Source: G965220825 sp965220825 (GTDB taxonomy: Bacteria; Pseudomonadota; Alphaproteobacteria; UBA828). From it: DNA of 64,000 bases. This document shows positions 53,887-61,295 of the stretch, in pieces (the first letter of the stretch is position 1; the number at the start of each line of letters is the position of its first letter). The stretch covers positions 682,001 through 746,000 of the forward strand of contig OZ244839.1 of assembly GCA_965220825.1 (NCBI GenBank), given 5' to 3'. The translations under genes and the position numbers were made by a program. The notes beneath the pieces were generated by a model that made no database searches, was not told the DNA's origin, and saw nothing but the letters and a program-made list of their open reading frames with translations.

Positions 53887-54399
53887 ATGCCGAAACATAG
53901 CGAACGGCGCTTCCTGCCTTATGGCGCCGCCCAGATGTTCGATCTGGTCGCCGACATAGAGCGTTATCCGGAATTCCTGCCATGGTGTCTCGGCGTCCGG
54001 GTGACCCGTCGCGAGGCCGGCACGGTCGAGGCGGACATGCTGGTGGGCCTCGGGAGCCTGCGGAGGCGCTTCGGCTCCCGCGTCGTGCTATCCCGCGCCG
54101 ACTGGCGGATCGACGTACGCAATACCCACGGGCCGTTCCGCTATTTGGTCAACGGTTGGCGCTTCGAGAGCCGGGCCGGCGGTTGCGACGTGGATTTCTT
54201 CGTGGACTTCGAGTTCCGCTCCGGCCTTCTTCGGCGTCTCATGGAGGCGCTCTTCGCGGAAGCGGTACACCGGATGGTTCGTGCCTTCGAGAACCGCGCG
54301 AAGCAGATCTATGGCGATCCCACCTCTACCGTCGAGCCCAGGCCCGGCGGCCCGCGCCTCGCCCAAGCCGCCGGAAGAGCGGGGGCTAAGGACGCATAG
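53887..54399 (+). CDS. Coenzyme Q-binding protein COQ10/RatA-type START domain
   Basis: A 170-residue SRPBCC/START-like protein with the family's YGAAQMFDLVADIERYPEFLPW opening and a C-terminal amphipathic helix (AEAVHRMVRAFENRAKQIYG). Relatives bind ubiquinone and aid respiratory function; the name RatA comes from an E. coli homologue with a different proposed role. It follows lipA by 33 bp, the usual order in this class. Confidence 0.88.
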   Translation: MPKHSERRFLPYGAAQMFDLVADIERYPEFLPWCLGVRVTRREAGTVEADMLVGLGSLRRRFGSRVVLSRADWRIDVRNTHGPFRYLVNGWRFESRAGGCDVDFFVDFEFRSGLLRRLMEALFAEAVHRMVRAFENRAKQIYGDPTSTVEPRPGGPRLAQAAGRAGAKDA

Positions 54400-54436
54400 G
54401 CCTCTCGCGGCGGTAGTGCGCCGGCGCGAAACCGCC

Positions 54437-55822
54437 TCAGATTTCACCTTCGCGCTTGAGCATGCGGATGGTCTCCCGGAATGCCTCAACGGTCACGGCG
54501 AGGTCGCTCTCGTCATTGGCGGCGGACGACATGCCGCCGGGCCATCCCTGGATGTCGACGCCGTTGACCAGCATGGCGAGGCGGAACTTGTTGACCGTAT
54601 CCGGCGGACGCTCTTTGAGTTCGGTGTAATCATAGGCGAGCGCGTCGAACGCGGTGGGATCGATCGCCCGGTTGCGAGGGTTCATGAAGAGGTGGAAGGA
54701 GGAGAACGTGCCGTAGATCGCCCAGCGCACGTTCTCGTCCTTGAGAACCGCGTTCAGACCGGCGCGCAACGCGGCACCGAAGGAGGAAGCGCGTTCGCAG
54801 GCATCCGAATCCCGGACGACGGCAAGCGCCGCCGCACCGGCGGCTGCGGAGACGGGATTCGCGTTGAACGTGCCGGGATGGAAGATTTTCTCCCGCCCGC
54901 TCTCCCGCGTTGCGGCGAAATCCAGGTCGTCGAGGATCGCCTTGCGCCCGGCCACGGCGCCGCCGGGGAGGCCGCCCGCGACGATCTTCGCATGGGTGCT
55001 CATGTCCGGTGTCACGCCGAAACGCCCTTGGGCGCCGCCGGGAGAGACGCGGAAGCCCGTGATCACCTCGTCGAAGATCAGAATGACGCCGTGCCGCTCC
55101 GTCAGTTCGCGGAGAAAGCCCAGAAACTCGGGCGCATGGGGAACCAGGCCGAACGAGCCGCCGGTCGGCTCCAGGATCACGGCGGCGATATCGTTGCAGG
55201 CCTCGAAGGCGGCGGTGGCGGCCTCGCGGTCTCCGGGCGGCAGGAGCACCACCTGGGCCGCAAGTTCCGGCAACACGCCCGTCGTCGGCGCGCCGTCGAA
55301 ATGGGACGTGTAGCCGGACGTCATGTGATCGTGCCAGCCGTGGAAATGCCCCTTGAAGCGGACGATTCGGCTCTTGCCGGTATGGGCGCGCGCGAGGCGG
55401 AGCGCCATGTGGGTCGCTTCCGTGCCAGAGGAGGTGAATCGCACCCGTTCCGCGCATGGGACGAGTTCCCGGACGATCTGCGCCCAGCGGATCTCCCGCT
55501 CGTGATTGGCCCCTGGATGGGTGCCGTGGGGGAGCGCTTCCTGGATCGCCGCAACCACGTCCGGGTGATTGTGGCCGAGCAGGAGTGCGCCATGGCCGCC
55601 GGAATAGTCCACATATTCGTTGCCGTCGTGATCCCACTTACGCGAGCCCTCGGCGCGGGCGATATAGATTCCGTAGGGCTCCAGATAGCGCGCGTCATGG
55701 ACCACGCCCGAGGGCAGCAGCTCCCGGGCCTCCGCGGCGAGCACGGCGGATGCGGGCGTTCGCGCCCGGTAGGCCTGAACGATCCCGGAGTTGGAAAGCG
55801 CGGTATCCGTGTTGGGCGGCAT
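54437..55822 (-). CDS. Class III aminotransferase, glutamate-1-semialdehyde aminomutase-like
   Basis: The 461-residue PLP enzyme has the fold-type I elements SSGTEATHMALRLARAHTGK, HFHGWHDH, the PLP-anchoring DEVITGFRVSPGGAQG and catalytic Lys279 in STHAKIVAGGLPGGAVAGRK. The closest named family is HemL, but the GVNSPVRAF start of true HemL is replaced by GVVHDARYLEPY, so it is more likely a relative acting on another omega-amino compound. It separates coq10 from cinA. Confidence 0.85.
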   Translation of the reverse strand: MPPNTDTALSNSGIVQAYRARTPASAVLAAEARELLPSGVVHDARYLEPYGIYIARAEGSRKWDHDGNEYVDYSGGHGALLLGHNHPDVVAAIQEALPHGTHPGANHEREIRWAQIVRELVPCAERVRFTSSGTEATHMALRLARAHTGKSRIVRFKGHFHGWHDHMTSGYTSHFDGAPTTGVLPELAAQVVLLPPGDREAATAAFEACNDIAAVILEPTGGSFGLVPHAPEFLGFLRELTERHGVILIFDEVITGFRVSPGGAQGRFGVTPDMSTHAKIVAGGLPGGAVAGRKAILDDLDFAATRESGREKIFHPGTFNANPVSAAAGAAALAVVRDSDACERASSFGAALRAGLNAVLKDENVRWAIYGTFSSFHLFMNPRNRAIDPTAFDALAYDYTELKERPPDTVNKFRLAMLVNGVDIQGWPGGMSSAANDESDLAVTVEAFRETIRMLKREGEI

Positions 55823-55957
55823 GGCGATCGCTTCCTGTGTTGGCTCCTTGTGCCAGTCATATCACGGGCCGGGGTCGGCGGCGACGGCGCGTCCCCGAGT
55901 ATGGGGTCGTCTCGGGTGGTGGGACGGGCCGCCCCCGTCCGTGGCGCCCCTATTCGC

Positions 55958-56473
55958 TCAGGCCTGGCGGCGGGTGTCGCTGCGCGAAAGCTCCTCGGCC
56001 AGCATTGCGAGTGCGGTTTCCAGTGTCGCGAGGCGAACGGCGGCACGGTCGCCCTCATAAACGATCCGGCGGTGGTGGGGCGGGGCCTCCCGAAAGGCGC
56101 AGGCATGGTGGACGAGGCCCACGGGCTTGGTGGGCGTGCCACCGCCGGGGCCCGCGATTCCGGTTACGGCGACAGCGAGGTCGGCGCGCGAGCGGGCGAG
56201 CCCGCAGGTGGCCATGGCAATGGCCGTCTCCCGGCTTACCGCGCCGACCCGGGCGATGAGTTCGCCCGGCACGCCCAAGGCTTCCTGCTTGGCTTCGTTC
56301 GAATAGACCACGAAACCGCGCTCGAAGACATCCGAGGAGCCGGCGACCTCCGTGAGGCAGGCCGCGATGAGGCCGCCGGTACAGGATTCCGCCGTAACGA
56401 TGCGCAAGCCCCGGGTACGGCAGGCTTCGAGCAGGCGCTCGGCCTGCGCGCATAGCGCGGACGGGAAGGTCAC
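55958..56473 (-). CDS. pncC: Nicotinamide-nucleotide amidase (CinA C-terminal domain type)
   Basis: A 171-residue protein with the PncC/CinA-C signatures TAESCTGGLIAACLTEVAGSS split by the active-site serine region, VVYSNEAKQEALGV and VTGIAGPGGGTPTKPVGLV. It deamidates NMN in pyridine nucleotide recycling. GTG at 56473 overlaps the pgpA stop as GTGA. The N-terminal MoCF-like domain of full CinA is absent. Confidence 0.92.
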   Translation of the reverse strand: MTFPSALCAQAERLLEACRTRGLRIVTAESCTGGLIAACLTEVAGSSDVFERGFVVYSNEAKQEALGVPGELIARVGAVSRETAIAMATCGLARSRADLAVAVTGIAGPGGGTPTKPVGLVHHACAFREAPPHHRRIVYEGDRAAVRLATLETALAMLAEELSRSDTRRQA

Positions 56474-56955
56474 AGCCAGACCCAGACATGCCAGAGCAGA
56501 ACCGCCGCGAAGGCTCCCGCCACCAGATCGTCGAGCATGACGCCCACACCGCCCCCGACACGACGATCCAGCAGGCCGATGGGCCAGGGCTTTGCGATAT
56601 CGAACAAGCGGAACAGCGCAAAGCCCACGGCATAGGCCGCGGGATCGGCGGGCACCAGGAGAAGCGCGGTCCACTGGCCCGCGACTTCGTCGATGACCAC
56701 CGCGGGCGAATCGCGAACGCCCTTGCGCCGCTCATAGGCAGCCGCGGCCCAGATTCCCACCACCAGCACCAACGCGGTCGCGGCGGCGAGGCCATAGACG
56801 CCCGTGTGGGTGCGGAGCAGCCAGGCGACGGGCAGCGCGGCGAGGGACGCCGCCGTTCCCGGTGCCCACCTGACGAAGCCCAAACCGAAGCAGGTCGCGG
56901 CGAGGGTCGTGGCGTCGCGCGGGAAGCGGCGCGGCAGAGGGATATCAACCGCCAT
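56470..56955 (-). CDS. pgpA: Phosphatidylglycerophosphatase A
   Basis: A 161-residue inner-membrane enzyme that dephosphorylates phosphatidylglycerophosphate to phosphatidylglycerol. It shows GFVRWAPGTAASLAALPVAW, the DSPAVVIDEVAGQW catalytic motif and FRLFDIAKPWPIGLLDRR, which are diagnostic. It overlaps ispDF by 11 bp and pncC by 4 bp, forming one transcript. Confidence 0.95.
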   Translation of the reverse strand: MAVDIPLPRRFPRDATTLAATCFGLGFVRWAPGTAASLAALPVAWLLRTHTGVYGLAAATALVLVVGIWAAAAYERRKGVRDSPAVVIDEVAGQWTALLLVPADPAAYAVGFALFRLFDIAKPWPIGLLDRRVGGGVGVMLDDLVAGAFAAVLLWHVWVWL

Positions 56956-58171
56956 TGCCGGCGCTGATGGCGGGCAGGCGAACGGTGGCGACCGCCTGGG
57001 CCGCGATACCTTCGCCCCGTCCGGTGAAACCCATGCGTTCGGTGGTGGTGCCCTTCAGATTGACCCGACCAGGCTCGAGACCCAGGATCGCCGAAAGCCT
57101 CGCCGTCATGGCGGCGCGGTGCGGACCGATCCGGGGCCGCTCGCAGATCACCGTCACGTCGACATGGTCGAGCACCCCACCGCGCGCCTTCAGCAGGCCC
57201 AGCGCATGGCTTGCGAACCGTGCCGAATCCGCGTCCCGCCAGGTTTCATCGGAGGGCGGGAAGTGAAGGCCGATATCGCCCGCACCGATGGCGCCCAGGA
57301 TGGCGTCGACCACCGCGTGAAGCGCGATGTCGCCGTCCGAATGGCCGACAATGCCCTGCTCGTGCGGCACGCGAAGCCCACAGAGCATCACATGATCGCC
57401 AGGGCCGAAGCGGTGGACGTCGTAGCCCGTCCCCACGCGGGTTTCCCAGGCGGGAGGCGCGGCGCCACGCGCCATGTTTGCCTCCTGCACTGCAAGAATC
57501 CGTTCTGCGCGCGCGAAATCGCCCTCCGTGGTGAGCTTGAGGTTGTCCTCGTCTCCCATCGTGAGGGCGACGCTCAAGCCCGCACGCTCGGCAACGGCGG
57601 CATCGTCCGGAAGGCCGTGGCCCGCGGCGCTGCGATGCGCTTCGAGGATCGCGCCGTACCGGAAGCCCTGGGGCGTCTGCGCGCGCCAGAGGCCCTCCCG
57701 AGGAACGGTGCCGGCAATTGCGCCGCCGGCGGATGCCGCGAGCTTCACCGCATCGTTGATGGGGATTGCCGCCACCGCCCCGTCATGCTCCGCGAGCGCC
57801 GCGACCACCCGATCTATGGCGGCGGACGGTACGAGAGGCCGGGCGCCGTCATGGATCAGCACCAGATCGGGCGACGTGTCAGCAAGGCTCTCGAGCCCCA
57901 AATGCACCGATTCCTGCCGGTTCGCACCGCCGTCTATGGGCCGGATCGGCTTCCCCGCCGCGGTCTCCGGGCGAATCGCCTCGTCGTAGAGCGTGCGATC
58001 ATTGGGGTGGATGGCGACCCGCACGCCATCGATCGCCGGATGGTCGACGAACCGCCGGACCGTGCGGTCGAGGACGGCTCTGCCGGAGAGCGAACGGTAC
58101 TGCTTGGGCACGGGCCCGCCCACCCGGTGGCCGCGTCCTGCGGCGACGATCAATGCCCATGCGGTGGTCAT
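56945..58171 (-). CDS. ispDF: Bifunctional IspD/IspF isoprenoid synthesis enzyme
   Basis: The 408-residue fusion carries out two steps of the methylerythritol phosphate pathway. IspD (1-225) makes CDP-methylerythritol, with IVAAGRGHRVGGPVPKQYR and VLIHDGARPLV; IspF (245-405) makes the cyclic diphosphate, with GTGYDVHRFGPGDHVMLCG, GHSDGDIALHAV and KGTTTERMGFTGR. IspDF fusions are typical of alphaproteobacteria. ATG at 58171 is chosen; the upstream frame runs through the repeat scar and is not coding. Confidence 0.95.
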   Translation of the reverse strand: MTTAWALIVAAGRGHRVGGPVPKQYRSLSGRAVLDRTVRRFVDHPAIDGVRVAIHPNDRTLYDEAIRPETAAGKPIRPIDGGANRQESVHLGLESLADTSPDLVLIHDGARPLVPSAAIDRVVAALAEHDGAVAAIPINDAVKLAASAGGAIAGTVPREGLWRAQTPQGFRYGAILEAHRSAAGHGLPDDAAVAERAGLSVALTMGDEDNLKLTTEGDFARAERILAVQEANMARGAAPPAWETRVGTGYDVHRFGPGDHVMLCGLRVPHEQGIVGHSDGDIALHAVVDAILGAIGAGDIGLHFPPSDETWRDADSARFASHALGLLKARGGVLDHVDVTVICERPRIGPHRAAMTARLSAILGLEPGRVNLKGTTTERMGFTGRGEGIAAQAVATVRLPAISAGNGG

Positions 58172-58203
58172 CAAAAAAACCCGTGGTCCGAGGCGCCGCC
58201 TGC

Positions 58204-58229
58204 TTCCGGGTGAACGTTGCGACCCGGAA
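58204..58229. other. Hairpin with 8-bp perfect stem upstream of ispDF
   Basis: TTCCGGGT (58204-58211) pairs with ACCCGGAA (58222-58229) around a 10-base loop, 33 bases before the ispDF start. There is no T-run in either direction. It may be a leader structure of ispDF or a remnant repeat. Confidence 0.55.
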
Positions 58230-58252
58230 CGGCTCGCACCGTGAGGTGTGCG

Positions 58253-58284
58253 GGCGCTCTCCGTCCGAAGCGGCGGAGAGCGCC
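58253..58284. other. Hairpin with 11-bp perfect stem upstream of ispDF
   Basis: GGCGCTCTCCG (58253-58263) pairs with 58274-58284, and CCG/CGG inside the loop adds three more pairs after one bulged T. The stem is very stable, but no T-run follows, so termination is not supported. It lies in the 471-bp gap between ispDF and the cupin gene. Confidence 0.6.
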
Positions 58285-58329
58285 GGCAGACGCCCACCAT
58301 AATCCGACTTCGCCCGGCATTGAACCGCC

Positions 58330-58415
58330 CGTCCTCATTCAGGGCGTTTAAGACGCTGGGGTTTCTTCGGCTGTCAGGTTGGCATGCCATTCCGCCGGGG
58401 TTCGTCCGCCAGCTG
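58330..58415 (-). mobile_element. 3' remnant of an IS481-type element
   Basis: On the minus strand this segment encodes GGRTPAEWHANLTAEETPAS and a stop, close to the C terminus of the intact transposase at 27-28 kb (GGQTPAEYLDNLTAEETTAS). The terminal repeat follows, with AAGACGC and CATTCAGG in the place of the intact right end. Everything upstream of the last ~20 codons is missing and replaced by palindromic element copy 2, which begins at about 58416. Confidence 0.82.
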
Positions 58416-58524
58416 CTCCTTTTTTGGTGCGCGGGTCTCCAGGCCCGCATTTTTCCTTCCCTTCGAAAAATAAAAACATGCGGGCCTGGAGACCCGCGCA
58501 CCTAAAACAAAAAAATCGCTTCGG
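58416..58524. repeat. Palindromic element, copy 2 (about 109 bp, opposite orientation)
   Basis: Arms 58426-58450 and 58478-58502 are 25-bp perfect inverted repeats with the same sequence as copy 1, around a 27-base A/T-rich spacer. The spacer and flanks match copy 1 only after reverse complementing, so the two copies point in opposite directions. It abuts the truncated IS481 end on its left. From its right edge to the cupin gene (58525-58642) nothing else was recognised. Confidence 0.9.
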
Positions 58525-58642
58525 TGTGGGGCGTGCTTTTTGAAAGGGTTTTCCGCATTGCAGCCGCGTCTGCGTGCTGTAGTAAGCTCGGGTGCAACGC
58601 AGCCCCGGCCGCCGTGAGGCGGCGTGTCGTGGAGGAACGCTC

Positions 58643-59002
58643 ATGAGCGACGGTCCTACGGAAACCCCCGGCCATGTGACGCTCGCGGAGGCCGTGGGGG
58701 CACTTGCCGCGATTCCCACCGGCGGCAAGCCGTTCGCCCAGCTGGTGACGCGCGGGACACTCCGCGTGGGTCTCTATGCGCCGCGGGGGAAGGATCCGCA
58801 GAAGCCACACGACCAGGACGAGGTCTATGTGGTGATGAGCGGGGAGGGGATGTTCCGCAACGGAAGCCGTACCCACCCGTTCCAACCGGGCGACGTCCTG
58901 TTCGTGCCGGCGGGTGTGCCCCACCTCTTCGAGTCGTTCAGCGACGACCTCTATGTCTGGGTGATATTCTACGGTCCCGAAGGCGGCGAAGACCCGGCTT
59001 GA
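58643..59002 (+). CDS. Cupin-domain protein
   Basis: A 119-residue single cupin barrel. The metal-binding motif 1 reads KPHDQDEVYVVMSGEGMF and motif 2 HPFQPGDVLFVPAGVPHLFE, with the usual His and Glu ligands. The function could be a small dioxygenase, isomerase or sensor and cannot be set. ATG at 58643 is preceded by GGAGGA. It lies 34 bp before ntrY on the same strand, in the slot where ntrBC is usual. Confidence 0.85.
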   Translation: MSDGPTETPGHVTLAEAVGALAAIPTGGKPFAQLVTRGTLRVGLYAPRGKDPQKPHDQDEVYVVMSGEGMFRNGSRTHPFQPGDVLFVPAGVPHLFESFSDDLYVWVIFYGPEGGEDPA

Positions 59003-59036
59003 AGGCGAGTGCGGCCCGCCGGGGGCCGGGAGGACG

Positions 59037-61295
59037 GTGACAGTGCCGGCGGACAAGACGTTGGGCGGTCTCGGCGCGGGGGTGGATATCCGAAGCGGGT
59101 TCACCCGGCGCATCCGGGCATGGTCCCGGCGCGTCGCGCTGCCCCGTATTCTCGCGATTTGCCTCGCCGCCGGCGCTGTCGTGTCCGGCACGATCACCTA
59201 CATGGCGATGACGGGCTCGGCGCCGTTCGCGCCCGAGCCCCGGACCATTCTGATCCTTCTCAATATCGATCTGGTGCTCCTGCTCTCGCTGGGAGCCCTG
59301 ATTTCGAGCCGGCTGGTGCGGCTCTGGCTCGCGCGGAGGCGACGCTCCGCCGGCTCCCGGCTGCATACCCGCATGGCGGCGCTCTTCAGCCTGGTGGCGG
59401 TAACGCCCACCATCGTGGTTGCGGTCTTCTCCGCGCTGTTTCTCGATTTCGGCATGCAGGCCTGGTTCAACCAGAAGGTCTCTACGGCGCTCGACCGCTC
59501 TCTCCTGGTGGCGCAGACCTATGTGCTCGAGCACCGGGAGGGGATCCGGGCCGAAGCGCTGGCAACCGCCACCGAGCTCAACCGCCAGGCGGGCTACCTT
59601 TCCCAAAGTCCGTACCGAATGACCGACTTCCTCAACAGACTGGCGCTCGGGCGGTCCCTGACCGAAGTCGTTGTCCTCCAGCGCAACGGACGGATTCTCG
59701 CCCGCAACAATCTGAGCTTTACCCTGGAGTTCGAGCGCACGCCGGAAGACGTCATGGCGGCGGCGGAAGCGGGCGAGGTGGTGATCCTTTCTCACGAGGG
59801 GGACGACCGGGTGCGGGCGCTCATCCGTCTCGACGCCTTTCTCGACGCCTACCTCTATGTGGGCCGTTTTCTCGACAGCCGGGTAATCGACCATACGCAG
59901 GAAGTGCAGAGGGTGGTGGCGGACTATCGCCGGCTGGAAAACGAGCGTTCCGGCATCCAGATAACCTTCGTGCTGATATTCGTGGTCATCGCCCTGCTGG
60001 TGCTGCTCACATCCGTCTGGGTGGGCCTTCAGTTCGCGAACCGGATCGCGCGCCCCATCGGCGGCCTCATCGCCGCCGCCGACCAGGTGCGGGCCGGCGA
60101 TCTCTCGGCCCGCGTTGCGGAACCCGCGCAAGACGACGAAATCGGCTCGTTGAGCCGTGCCTTCAACCGCATGACGGATCGTATCCGCGGCCAGCAGCAG
60201 GCGCTGATCGAGGCCAACCGCGAACTCGACGACCGGCGGCTCTTTACCGAGGCGGTGCTCTCGGGCGTCTCCGCCGGCGTGATCGGCCTGGATGAGGCCG
60301 GCCGGGTGACGCTGCCCAACCCGTCGGCGCTGGCGCTGCTCGACATCACCGAAGGCGAACTGACCGGCCGGGCATTCGAAGACGCCGTGCCGGAAATGGC
60401 GCGGCTCCTCGCGGAGGCGCGCACCCGGCCCAGGCGGCTCGTCGAGCGCCAGGTTGAACTCACCCGCGGTGGACAGCCCCGGACGCTTCTGGTCCGCATC
60501 GTGGCCGAGCGCGACAAAGGCCGGATCCAGGGGTTCGTCGTCACGTTCGACGAAATTACCGACCTGCTCTCCGCCCAGCGAATGGCCGCCTGGGCCGACG
60601 TCGCGCAGCGCATCGCCCACGAGATCAAGAACCCGCTGACGCCCATCCAGCTTTCGGCGGAGCGCATAAAACGGAAGTATATGGACGAGATCGAGACCGA
60701 GCCCGAGGTGTTTTCGGCCTGTACGGATACCATCGTTCGCAAGGTCGGCGACATGCGCAGGATGGTCGACGAATTCTCCTCCTTCGCCCGAATGCCGGCG
60801 CCCGTTCTCAAACCCGTCGATCTGGCGGCGCTCGCCAGGGAGGAGGTGGTCCTGCAGAGGGTCGCAAGCCCCGAGACCGCGTTCTCGGTTGAAGCGCCAG
60901 ACGAGCCCGTCATGGTGAACTGCGATCGTCGGCAGATCGGACAAGCCTTGACGAATCTTATAAAAAACGCCACCGAGGCAATTGACGCGCGCATGGACGC
61001 CGGAAGCGGAGAGCCCGGGCGCGTAACGATCCGTTTACGAGAGGATGGCGGCTGCTGGACGTTCGAGGTCGAAGACAACGGGATCGGACTTCCGCTCGAG
61101 CAGCGGGACCGTTTGACCGAACCGTATATTTCCACACGTCTCAAGGGTACGGGCCTTGGCCTCGCGATTGCGCGCAAGATCATGGAAGACCACGGTGGAA
61201 CGCTCTTGCTTGGAGATGGAATGGAAGGCGGTGCCCGGGTGGTGCTGACCTTCCCTGCGGCGCCCGCCTCGCAACCTGGAGTTGACGATTCGTGA
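59037..61295 (+). CDS. ntrY: Nitrogen-regulation sensor histidine kinase NtrY
   Basis: The 752-residue membrane kinase has N-terminal helices (about 38-60 and 75-98, and a further helix near 118-140), a periplasmic sensor region, a helix near 312-335, a HAMP domain (about 336-390), a PAS domain (about 400-500), the phosphoacceptor His528 in QRIAHEIKNPLTPIQLS and an ATPase domain with NLIKNATEAI and GTGLGLAI. It phosphorylates NtrX and is linked to nitrogen and redox control. The start may be GTG at 59037; its stop overlaps ntrX as GTGA. Confidence 0.94.
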   Translation: MTVPADKTLGGLGAGVDIRSGFTRRIRAWSRRVALPRILAICLAAGAVVSGTITYMAMTGSAPFAPEPRTILILLNIDLVLLLSLGALISSRLVRLWLARRRRSAGSRLHTRMAALFSLVAVTPTIVVAVFSALFLDFGMQAWFNQKVSTALDRSLLVAQTYVLEHREGIRAEALATATELNRQAGYLSQSPYRMTDFLNRLALGRSLTEVVVLQRNGRILARNNLSFTLEFERTPEDVMAAAEAGEVVILSHEGDDRVRALIRLDAFLDAYLYVGRFLDSRVIDHTQEVQRVVADYRRLENERSGIQITFVLIFVVIALLVLLTSVWVGLQFANRIARPIGGLIAAADQVRAGDLSARVAEPAQDDEIGSLSRAFNRMTDRIRGQQQALIEANRELDDRRLFTEAVLSGVSAGVIGLDEAGRVTLPNPSALALLDITEGELTGRAFEDAVPEMARLLAEARTRPRRLVERQVELTRGGQPRTLLVRIVAERDKGRIQGFVVTFDEITDLLSAQRMAAWADVAQRIAHEIKNPLTPIQLSAERIKRKYMDEIETEPEVFSACTDTIVRKVGDMRRMVDEFSSFARMPAPVLKPVDLAALAREEVVLQRVASPETAFSVEAPDEPVMVNCDRRQIGQALTNLIKNATEAIDARMDAGSGEPGRVTIRLREDGGCWTFEVEDNGIGLPLEQRDRLTEPYISTRLKGTGLGLAIARKIMEDHGGTLLLGDGMEGGARVVLTFPAAPASQPGVDDS

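Noticed and set aside
54281..56455. Open frame of 724 codons on the plus strand
   Set aside because: It is a shadow of the aminotransferase and pncC genes on the minus strand, with Gly/Arg-rich nonsense translation.
58172..58501. Extended N terminus of ispDF and small proteins across the palindromic element
   Set aside because: These frames are open only because the repeat has no stops in several frames; they match no family and include the IS stub in the wrong frame.
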